From JAMCXS01 sp964459065 (GTDB lineage: Bacteria; Acidobacteriota; Terriglobia; UBA7540), in contig CAYWMN010000039.1 of the NCBI GenBank assembly GCA_964459065.1, positions 1 through 20,939 on the forward strand: DNA of 20,939 nucleotides. Reading direction: 5' to 3'. Under the pieces are notes generated by a model. It was given only the letters and a program-made list of their open reading frames with translations, was not told the origin of the DNA and searched no databases. This document shows positions 7,153 to 13,672 of the stretch, in pieces; position 1 is the first letter of the stretch; each line of letters opens with the position of its first letter. The position numbers and the translations under genes were made by a program.

Positions 7153-7241
7153 GTTTGGTGTAAATTGAAATGGCTTTCTTATAAAGATCCCGAAAGTCTC
7201 TCTTCCAATGACATGCCGTCGGGGAAGAAGTCCCAACACTT

Positions 7242-7856
7242 ATGAACCTTCCTATTTCACTGACTGTCCTTCGCATCTTCTTTGTTCCGCTGGTTGTCGT
7301 GCTGTTGCTGACCAAAGGCGACAACATGGACCTGTGGGCGGTTGGCGTATTCTTGCTGGCCGCGGCCACGGATCTGCTGGATGGCTATCTGGCGCGAAAG
7401 CGCGGTCAGGTGACGGCGCTTGGAATCCTGCTGGATCCCCTTGCTGATAAGCTTCTGACGGCGTCGGCTTTCATTTCCCTGGTTGAACTCCACATGGTTC
7501 CCGCCTGGATGGTGGTGATCATCATCGGGCGCGAGCTGGCCGTGACCGGACTCCGTTCCATTGCTTCCTCCCAAGGGTTTCTGCTGGCGGCATCGGACAT
7601 GGGCAAGACCAAGATGGTTCTGCAAGTCCTGGCTATTAGCGTGATCACGCTGGAAACGAGGCTGCCGCTGTTGCCGGTGGTGGGGACTGTGCTGCTCTGG
7701 ATGGTCGTTGTCTTTGCGACGATTTCCGGAACGCAATACTTTTGGGATTTCCGTAGAAAGATGGACGCGCGCCTGAAGCAGCACCCTCCCGGCCAGATGG
7801 TCGTGATTCCGGGCGGGAAGGAAAAAGAAGGCGAGAAGGATGCCGCCGCTCACTGA
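7242..7856 (+). CDS. pgsA: CDP-diacylglycerol--glycerol-3-phosphate 3-phosphatidyltransferase
   Basis: PgsA makes phosphatidylglycerol phosphate in the inner membrane, the committed step to PG and cardiolipin. The 204-residue product has the complete CDP-alcohol phosphotransferase motif: 'DLLDGYLAR', eight residues, G, 'ILLD', 'PLAD', matching D-x2-DG-x2-AR-x8-G-x3-D-x3-D. It also has the N-terminal 'NLPISLTVLRIFFVPLVV' typical of PgsA and about five to six hydrophobic segments. The charged C-terminal tail after about residue 185 (Lys/Glu rich) is longer than in many homologues. ATG 7242 starts at the family's normal N-terminus; the ribosome site is weak (GGGGAAG about 15 bases upstream). Its last 17 bases overlap amrA. 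Confidence 0.93.
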   Translation: MNLPISLTVLRIFFVPLVVVLLLTKGDNMDLWAVGVFLLAAATDLLDGYLARKRGQVTALGILLDPLADKLLTASAFISLVELHMVPAWMVVIIIGRELAVTGLRSIASSQGFLLAASDMGKTKMVLQVLAISVITLETRLPLLPVVGTVLLWMVVVFATISGTQYFWDFRRKMDARLKQHPPGQMVVIPGGKEKEGEKDAAAH

Positions 7857-8445
7857 AGAACAGCAGCGGATTCTCATCAAGTTGGCTTGGGAAGCGCTGG
7901 TGTCGGGGGTGCGGGGAGGCGCTTTGGGTCTGGATGAGGTCGCAGCTCCGGAGCCGCTGCTCGCGCCGTTGGGAGCTTTTGTTACTCTCCGCAAGCAAGG
8001 GCGGTTGCGGGGTTGTATCGGACACGTCAAAGCAGACAAGCCGCTCTATCACACCGTCCGCGAGTGTGCCGTCGCGGCGGCCCTCTCCGACCCGCGCTTT
8101 TCTCCGGTGACGCCGCAGGAATTACCTTTGATCCAGATCGAGATTTCTGTTTTAAGCGAGCTGCAGGTTGTGGCTCCCGAGCAGATTGAAGTGGGCAGGC
8201 ACGGCCTCTACATTTCAAAAGGACCCCAAGGGGGGTTGCTGCTGCCCCAGGTGGCTGTGGAATGGGGATGGGAGCGCGAGAAATTTCTCGAACAAACGTG
8301 CCTGAAGGCCGGACTTCCCGCTGACGCCTGGCGGCAGGGCGCAATCGTCCAGGCCTTTACCGCCCAGGTCTTTGGCGAAGCTTTAGATTCCGGGACCTCA
8401 GCCCGGCAAGCCATCAACTCCTTTCATGAAACGCGCCCAAGGTAA
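7840..8445 (+). CDS. amrA: AMMECR1-domain protein (AmmeMemoRadiSam system protein A)
   Basis: The 201-residue product is a full AMMECR1 domain: 'GAFVTLRKQGRLRGCIGHV' with the invariant LRGCIG, 'VRECAVAAALSDPRFSPVTPQEL', 'IQIEISVLSEL', 'GLYISKGPQGGLLLPQVAVEWGW' and 'FLEQTCLKAGL'. In many bacteria this protein is encoded beside a Memo-family protein and a radical SAM enzyme; neither is in the window. The biochemical role of the family is not established. It overlaps pgsA by 17 bases in another frame and should be co-transcribed from the promoter at 7124. GAAGG motifs precede ATG 7840. Confidence 0.92.
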   Translation: MPPLTEEQQRILIKLAWEALVSGVRGGALGLDEVAAPEPLLAPLGAFVTLRKQGRLRGCIGHVKADKPLYHTVRECAVAAALSDPRFSPVTPQELPLIQIEISVLSELQVVAPEQIEVGRHGLYISKGPQGGLLLPQVAVEWGWEREKFLEQTCLKAGLPADAWRQGAIVQAFTAQVFGEALDSGTSARQAINSFHETRPR

Positions 8446-8524
8446 GACCTTCCGGTTTTCAAGCTCCACGTCCATTCCGAAGGGAACTCCGTGGGTTCGC
8501 CTTGTGTGATATCATCGGGAGAAC

Positions 8525-8941
8525 GTGTTCAAGACCTGCTTGTGGACCGTACTCCTGGGGTTCCTCATCTGGATTCCTTATCGTGCATTTTTGCATGCAG
8601 GGCCCGGAATCTTGGGGCAGAGTATGCACTGCACCTGCGGATGCTGTGCGCACGGACATTGCAGGTGTTCGATGGCGACGTGCTCGGCGAATGGATCGCA
8701 CGCTTCCAAAGCGTCGTCCCGCGGGCGTTCGCAAACCGGGATTCACTGCGTTTGCCGGGCGGCGCATCATGGAGCTTCCATCGCGCCCGACGGCCATTCG
8801 GATTTGTTCTTTGATCTTCCCAGGCGGGGGTTGGTTTACGAACTTCCGGCGTTGCGGTATCGCAGCGAGATGATGTTCGCCTGGCCGCCTGTTCCCAACG
8901 TATCGACCTCTGATCCCCCTCCTAGATCGCTGACTTCCTGA
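8525..8941 (+). CDS. Short exported Cys/His-rich protein, candidate metal binder
   Basis: The 138-residue frame starts at GTG 8525 behind GGGAG (8517-8521). It has a hydrophobic N-terminal segment (about residues 5-18, 'CLWTVLLGFLIWIPY') fitting a signal peptide or anchor. A dense cluster follows, 'MHCTCGCCAHGHCRC' at about 34-48, and a second one, 'HCVCRAAHH', at 74-82; in total there are 10 Cys and many His. The C-terminus is Pro-rich ('PPVPNVSTSDPPPR'). It ends 79 bases before a TonB-dependent receptor on the same strand. Cys/His clusters on an exported protein suggest soft-metal binding (Cu, Zn or similar). I do not recognise the family. Competing frames in this stretch lack the export signal and residue clustering. 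Confidence 0.62.
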   Translation: MFKTCLWTVLLGFLIWIPYRAFLHAGPGILGQSMHCTCGCCAHGHCRCSMATCSANGSHASKASSRGRSQTGIHCVCRAAHHGASIAPDGHSDLFFDLPRRGLVYELPALRYRSEMMFAWPPVPNVSTSDPPPRSLTS

Positions 8942-9008
8942 TTGACACATCTTCTTAAACGGCCTGCGGGTTGCCCCCGGAGGCTTGATTCTGTACGTGT
9001 CCCACGCC

Positions 9009-9015
9009 AAGGAGG
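9009..9015 (+). promoter_or_regulatory. Strong ribosome binding site for the TonB-dependent receptor
   Basis: AAGGAGG lies 5 bases before ATG 9021, where the signal peptide begins. This rules out the in-frame upstream start at 8985, which would put 12 residues before the signal sequence. Confidence 0.75.
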
Positions 9016-9020
9016 GTTTC

Positions 9021-11237
9021 ATGAAGTACGTCTGGCGCCTGTTCCTATTGGTGCAGATGTGTATTTTGGCGGTGCCCGGCTATGCCGGGATCTTTGGCAA
9101 CGTGCGGGGAGTTGTTCATGATCCCCAGCACCGGCCCATCGGAAAGGCGCAGGTTACCATTCGAGCGCGTGCTTCAGCCTGGGTTAAAATGATGCACTCG
9201 AACGCCGAAGGAGAATTTGAATTCGACGCGGTTCCCGTCGGCGATTATGTGGTCACGGTGGCCGCCAGGGGATTCCAGCCTTTTAAACAGCCGATTACCG
9301 TGACTTCAGGCAGCGCGCCGATCCTGCACTGCCAGATGAGTTTGAAAGGACTGAAAGAAAACGTGGAGGTTTCAGGAACTCCCGCGGTCATCAACACGGA
9401 AGCTTCGAGCACCCAAACGCTGGTGAGCCGCCGAAAGATTGTGCGGACTCCCGGAGCCGACCGTGCGAACAGCCTGGCAATGATCACGGATTACGTCCCC
9501 GGGGCCTATATCGTCCACGATCAACTGCACGTCCGCGGCGGACACCAGGTCAGTTGGGCGGTGGATGGCGTTCCCGTGCCCAACACGAACATCGCCAGCA
9601 ACGTCGGACCGCAGTTCGATCCCAAGGACATTGACTATGTTGAGATGAAGACCGGCGGCTACTCCGCCGAGTATGGCAACCGCACCTACGGCGTTTTCAA
9701 TGTGATTCCACGGTCCGGATTCGAATACAACAACAGGGGCGAACTGGTCACCAGCTACGGCAGTTTTAATCAGACCAACGACCAAGTGAATTTCGGCAGC
9801 CACACGGACCGCTTTGCCTATTTCGGAAGCTTCAGCGCCAACCGCTCCGATCTTGGCCTGATGACGCCGGCGAGCCAGGTGATCCATGATATGGATAGTG
9901 GGTTCGGTGGATTTGGTTCTCTGATCTTCAACGCCACTCCCAACGACCAGCTGCGCCTGGTGGCTTCTGCCCGCGGAGACCATTACCAGATTCCAAACAC
10001 GCCGGAGCAGCAGGCTGCCGGCATTCGCGACCTGGATCTGGAGCGCGATGACTTTATCAATTTCTCCTGGGTTCACACCTTCAATCCGGGAATGATGCTG
10101 ACGGTTTCTCCCTTTTACCACTTCAACCGGGCTGACTTTGTAGGCGGTCCCAATGATACGCCCTATATTTTGAACAACAATCGCGGCTCGCAATATGTGG
10201 GCGGGCAAGCGACGCTCGCAGTTGTCAAAGGGAAGCACAATGCGCAATTTGGACTGGAAGCTTTCGGCCAGCATGATGACACATCCTTTGGATTAGCGCA
10301 GCCCGGCCCGAACGGTCAGATTCTCAACCAGCGCCTCACGCCCTGGGGCAATCTGGAGGCAGCGTTCTTGGGAGACCAGTACCGGATGACCTCTTGGCTT
10401 TCTCTGAACGGAGGCTTGCGGCTGACCCATTATGCGGGCCTGCACTCGGAAAACGCCGCCTCGCCGCGCATTGGGGCTGCTGTTCGGCTGCCCAGGCTCG
10501 GCTGGATTCTGCGGGCGTTTTACGGCCGCTACTATCAGGCGCCTCCGCTGGATACGGTTGCGGGACCGCTCGCGCAATTTGCGATCCAACAGGGATTCAG
10601 CTTCCTTCCCTTGCGCGGCGAGCGGGATGAGCAATATCAGGCCGGCGTAACCATTCCGTTCCATCGCTGGGTTCTCGACGCCGACATCTTTCGAACCCAC
10701 GCCCGCAACTTTTTCGACCACGACGTCATCGGCAACTCGAATATTTTCCTGCCGCTCACGGTTCAAGGCGCGCGCATCCAGGGCTGGGAAGCCACGCTTC
10801 GCTCGCCGACCATCTTTCACCTTGCTCAACTGCACGTTGCTTACTCGCACCAATTCGCCCAGGGATTCGGCGCCGTTACGGGCGGCCTGACGGACTTTGA
10901 GCCCCCGGAATCGGGCTTTTTCTGGCTCGATCACGACCAGCGCAATACGTTGAGCACCGTGATTTCATCGGCGCTCCCCGGCCACGCCTGGGCAACGGCG
11001 ACGGTGGCTTACGGTTCGGGTTTCTTGAACGGCGACGGCCCGGCGCACCTGCCCGGCCACGCCACAGTGGGCGCCTCGCTCGGCAAGTCTTTTGGCGAGA
11101 AGTGGTCGCTGGCGCTCAATGCCTTGAACCTCGCAGACCGGCGCTACCTGCTCGACAACAGCAATACGTTCGGCGGCACCCACTTCGTCAATCCCCGGGA
11201 GGTTTACGTGGAGTTGCGTTACCGGTTCCATTATTGA
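9021..11237 (+). CDS. TonB-dependent outer-membrane receptor with carboxypeptidase-regulatory-like N-terminal domain
   Basis: The 738-residue protein has a signal peptide (about 1-22, 'FLLVQMCILAVPGYAG'), a carboxypeptidase-regulatory-like beta domain (about 25-108: 'VRGVVHDPQHRPIGKAQVTI', 'EGEFEFDAVPVGDYVVTV'), a plug (about 125-235: 'LHVRGGHQVSWAVDGVPVP', 'KDIDYVEMKTGGYSAEYGN') and a beta-barrel ending in the aromatic 'VELRYRFHY' expected for BamA recognition. It imports a ligand across the outer membrane using TonB energy. The substrate is not evident from sequence. The Cys/His-rich protein just upstream hints at a metal or metal complex, but sugar or peptide substrates remain possible. 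Size and domain order are those of ordinary receptors, somewhat shorter than the about 1000-residue Oar-like proteins. Confidence 0.93.
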   Translation: MKYVWRLFLLVQMCILAVPGYAGIFGNVRGVVHDPQHRPIGKAQVTIRARASAWVKMMHSNAEGEFEFDAVPVGDYVVTVAARGFQPFKQPITVTSGSAPILHCQMSLKGLKENVEVSGTPAVINTEASSTQTLVSRRKIVRTPGADRANSLAMITDYVPGAYIVHDQLHVRGGHQVSWAVDGVPVPNTNIASNVGPQFDPKDIDYVEMKTGGYSAEYGNRTYGVFNVIPRSGFEYNNRGELVTSYGSFNQTNDQVNFGSHTDRFAYFGSFSANRSDLGLMTPASQVIHDMDSGFGGFGSLIFNATPNDQLRLVASARGDHYQIPNTPEQQAAGIRDLDLERDDFINFSWVHTFNPGMMLTVSPFYHFNRADFVGGPNDTPYILNNNRGSQYVGGQATLAVVKGKHNAQFGLEAFGQHDDTSFGLAQPGPNGQILNQRLTPWGNLEAAFLGDQYRMTSWLSLNGGLRLTHYAGLHSENAASPRIGAAVRLPRLGWILRAFYGRYYQAPPLDTVAGPLAQFAIQQGFSFLPLRGERDEQYQAGVTIPFHRWVLDADIFRTHARNFFDHDVIGNSNIFLPLTVQGARIQGWEATLRSPTIFHLAQLHVAYSHQFAQGFGAVTGGLTDFEPPESGFFWLDHDQRNTLSTVISSALPGHAWATATVAYGSGFLNGDGPAHLPGHATVGASLGKSFGEKWSLALNALNLADRRYLLDNSNTFGGTHFVNPREVYVELRYRFHY

Positions 11238-11345
11238 TTGCCGTCAAGTCACGGAGGGCCGGCAGCGACATCGCAATGCTATGGCGGTTGTCGGTCTCGA
11301 CGGGTCGGCTGAATCTGGCGCTGGGACCAGCAGCCTTCATAGACA

Positions 11346-11452
11346 GAAAGTGCTATTGCCGCCGCGTACCGGATGTGGCACACTACCGCAGGAGTCCTCA
11401 GGGGGAATCGTTTCGGCTGCATGGCACATGATGGGACAGCATCGTCCGGCAC
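11346..11452 (+). repeat. 107-bp direct repeat, copy 1 (leader and first codons of sulfatase-like gene 1)
   Basis: Identical to 13566-13672 at 105 of 107 positions (differences at 11365 and 11395). It spans 75 bases before ATG 11421 and the first about 10 codons. The left edge is abrupt, beginning at GAAAGTGCTATTGCC. It may hold the promoter: TTGCCG (from 11357) with CACACT 17 bases later is the only candidate, and it is weak. Confidence 0.9.
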
Positions 11453-13514
11453 TGCAACGCCCACGGGAGTTGTCTCTCGTTTTTTCCTCTTGAGCTCCGC
11501 CTTGGGATTCTTCATCGGGCTGTTTGAAGCCTACCACCTCTGGCATAACCCTCGCATTGTCCCTCTTTTGGTTCCGGACGTTGGATACGTCATCTGGTTT
11601 CTCGCTCCGCTGGTGGATATGGTCTTGTTTGGAATCGTGGGATTCGTTCTAGGTTATCTGGCTCGCCTAACGGGGAGGAGAGATGTTTTTGTTGCTGCGG
11701 AGGTTGGGATCGCTGTCGGGTTCGTGGTCCTCATGTTGGAATGGTACCACTTAATAACGGGCCCTCCTCATTTTGCTTTTGACATGGAAACCTTATTGCC
11801 CCTGATGTGTGCTGCGGGGAGTTTTGTCCTTTCATTCGCGCTCCTTCAGTTGATCTGGGACCAGCTTTCGGACTTTATGCAAAGCGAGGCGAGAGCCCTG
11901 CTGCGACCGCTGGGTTGGGGGCTGGCCGTGGCTGCTGTGGCAGGGCTGGCGGGGATAGGAGTTTTCGTTGTGCGGCCATCGTTTGCCGCAACTGCCGTTC
12001 AAGCCACCTCGCCTCCCCCTCACGCGCCGAACATTGTTTTTATCACCCTCGATACCGTGCGGGCGGATCATCTTTCAGCATACGGCTATCGCCGGGCCAC
12101 CACTCCCAATCTGGAGCGCTTTGCGCGCACGGGTGTGCTGTTTAAGAACGCCATCGCCCCAACTTCCTGGACGCTGGCCTCCCACGCTTCGATGTTCACC
12201 GGCCTGCTTCCTCAGCAGCATGGCGCTGACTTTGCTGTGCCGCTTTCATCAAGTCCCTGGACGCTGGGGGAGATCCTCCGCTCGAAAGGTTATGAAACGG
12301 CCGGATTCACTGCAAACCGCGGCTACATGCAGCGAGGGTGGGGAATCGCTCAGGGTTTTGCTTGGTATGCAGATGATAGCGATTCTTTACGTCACAACTT
12401 GGAACGGACCACGCTGGGGACCGACCTGATTCAACCCCTCTATCAGCGTTTCGATGAGTTTAACTATTTCGACCGGGAAAACGCGGAGCAGCTCAATCAG
12501 CGGGTGTTCCGTTGGTTGAGGAGCCGTCCACAAGAGCCTTTCTTTCTTTTCATCAACTATTTTGACGCTCACGACCCCTACGTTACCTCAGCGCCGTACA
12601 ACCACCGCTTTGGAGCCGTTTCCAACAAATTTATGCGGGATCTTTTTGGGGCAATGAAAGTCAGCAAAGGTTCCGCCAAATTCAGCTTGAAAACCCGGAA
12701 TTCTCTTCCGGCGGCTTATGACAATTGCATCGCCTACCTTGACAATCAGGTCGGCGTCTTCCTGCATCATCTTCAGCAGTCCTCTCAGTTGCAGAACACG
12801 ATCATTATCATCGTCGGTGATCATGGGGACGAATTCGGTGGCCACGGCAGTTACATGCACGGGCATAACCTCTATCGAGGAGTGCTGCACGTGCCTCTGA
12901 TCATCGCCGGGCCGGGCGTGCCCAAGGATGTTCGCATCAGCCACATTGTTGGAATCCGCCAGCTTTTTTCAACCATCTTGGACCTGGCGGGCGGCGGCCA
13001 AACGCCTTTTAGCCGCACCAGTCTGGCCAGGTTCTGGAATCCCGATTTCAAACCGACGCCTTTTGATGACGCTGTGGTTTCAGAATTGTCTCCGATAGCG
13101 GATCTTACCGGCCAGCACGCCATGATCAGCCTGACCACGCCACAGTGGCAGTACATTGAGCACCGCAGCGGGCGCCAGCAGCTTTATGATTGGAGGACAG
13201 ATCCCCACGAGCAGGATAACCTGGCCGGGCTGCCCAACAAACAGGCGACGATGAAGAGTCTTCATACGCGCCTCATCCGTTTAGTGAGCAACGCCACCGG
13301 TCCCTGGCGCGGCAGGGAGTATTTGCGGGCCCTGGACTCTGGAACCAACGGCTTTCATCGCAACCTTCTTTTCCCTCAGCCCGTGCAGCCCGGAAATCCT
13401 CAAAATCAATTTCGAATCGGCATGGCCCAGGCCTATTTCAAGTTGCAGGCTTCCACACCCGTCCGGCCCTCACTGTCAAGGCGCGATCTTCTGGAAAGCC
13501 TTCCCTACCACTAG
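11421..13514 (+). CDS. Membrane-anchored sulfatase-like hydrolase/transferase (alkaline phosphatase superfamily), paralogue 1
   Basis: The 697-residue protein has five predicted membrane segments (about 20-40, 55-80, 89-110, 125-146, 164-184) and then a periplasmic PF00884-type catalytic domain from about residue 203. Metal-site motifs are visible: 'FITLDTVRADHLSAYGY' (Asp211), 'FINYFDAHDPY' and 'IIVGDHGDEFGGHG' (Asp467-His468). The nucleophile motif reads 'WTLASHASMFTG': Thr251 occupies the place of the formylglycine Cys/Ser in CxPSR, and Pro and Arg are also changed. That argues against a classical sulfatase. Five helices plus this domain is the layout of LtaS/EptA-type phospho-group transferases, which use Thr. 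ATG 11421 is chosen over ATG 11373, which lacks any ribosome site; GGGGGAA lies 13 bases before the chosen start. Substrate unknown. Confidence 0.87.
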   Translation: MAHDGTASSGTATPTGVVSRFFLLSSALGFFIGLFEAYHLWHNPRIVPLLVPDVGYVIWFLAPLVDMVLFGIVGFVLGYLARLTGRRDVFVAAEVGIAVGFVVLMLEWYHLITGPPHFAFDMETLLPLMCAAGSFVLSFALLQLIWDQLSDFMQSEARALLRPLGWGLAVAAVAGLAGIGVFVVRPSFAATAVQATSPPPHAPNIVFITLDTVRADHLSAYGYRRATTPNLERFARTGVLFKNAIAPTSWTLASHASMFTGLLPQQHGADFAVPLSSSPWTLGEILRSKGYETAGFTANRGYMQRGWGIAQGFAWYADDSDSLRHNLERTTLGTDLIQPLYQRFDEFNYFDRENAEQLNQRVFRWLRSRPQEPFFLFINYFDAHDPYVTSAPYNHRFGAVSNKFMRDLFGAMKVSKGSAKFSLKTRNSLPAAYDNCIAYLDNQVGVFLHHLQQSSQLQNTIIIIVGDHGDEFGGHGSYMHGHNLYRGVLHVPLIIAGPGVPKDVRISHIVGIRQLFSTILDLAGGGQTPFSRTSLARFWNPDFKPTPFDDAVVSELSPIADLTGQHAMISLTTPQWQYIEHRSGRQQLYDWRTDPHEQDNLAGLPNKQATMKSLHTRLIRLVSNATGPWRGREYLRALDSGTNGFHRNLLFPQPVQPGNPQNQFRIGMAQAYFKLQASTPVRPSLSRRDLLESLPYH

Positions 13515-13565
13515 CGGGGGCGGGGCAACCGCAGGCCGCATGCACTCGCCTTCAGGCTTTGCACT

Positions 13566-13672
13566 GAAAGTGCTATTGCCGCCGAGTACCGGATGTGGCA
13601 CACTACCGCAGGAGACCTCAGGGGGAATCGTTTCGGCTGCATGGCACATGATGGGACAGCATCGTCCGGCAC
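13566..13672 (+). repeat. 107-bp direct repeat, copy 2 (leader and first codons of sulfatase-like gene 2)
   Basis: 105/107 identical to 11346-11452, at an offset of exactly 2220 bases. It lies 51 bases after the stop of paralogue 1 and runs into the first codons of paralogue 2 (ATG 13641). The same weak -35/-10 pair and GGGGGAA site are present. Confidence 0.9.

Larger units (their letters stand above)
6529..7241. other. 713-base gene-free region with inverted repeats; possible untranslated RNA
   Basis: No frame here resembles a protein. The first 170 bases are AT-rich, with a long-range inverted repeat (6550-6613) and a lone TTGACA at 6695 that has no matching -10. From 6845 to 7000 it is GC-rich with two visible hairpins: CCGTCG (6860-6865)/CGACGG (6893-6898), and a 6-bp GGGGTT/AACCCC stem closed by GTGA (6955-6970). 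The last 120 bases carry the pgsA promoter. I tested by eye for tmRNA, RNase P, SRP RNA and tRNA signatures and found none. Decayed gene remnants are equally possible. Confidence 0.5.

Noticed and set aside
8459..9022. 187-codon open frame on the minus strand opposite the Cys/His-rich gene
   Set aside because: It is Arg/Pro-rich with no recognisable motif, typical of an antisense shadow in GC-rich DNA. The plus-strand frame has an export signal and fits the neighbouring receptor.
11376..11392. TGGCAC...GC in the duplicated leader as a sigma54 promoter
   Set aside because: The GG and GC dinucleotides are separated by 9 rather than 10 bases and the -12 element reads CCGC, not TTGC.
11373..11420. 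Upstream ATG starts (11373 and 13593) for the sulfatase-like paralogues
   Set aside because: No ribosome site precedes them, and the added 16 residues look like translated leader. The high conservation extends into non-coding sequence, so it does not argue for coding.
11346..13672. Direct repeats as ends of a transposable element
   Set aside because: They flank no transposase, have no terminal inverted repeats, and each sits in the same place relative to a paralogous gene, so tandem gene duplication explains them.
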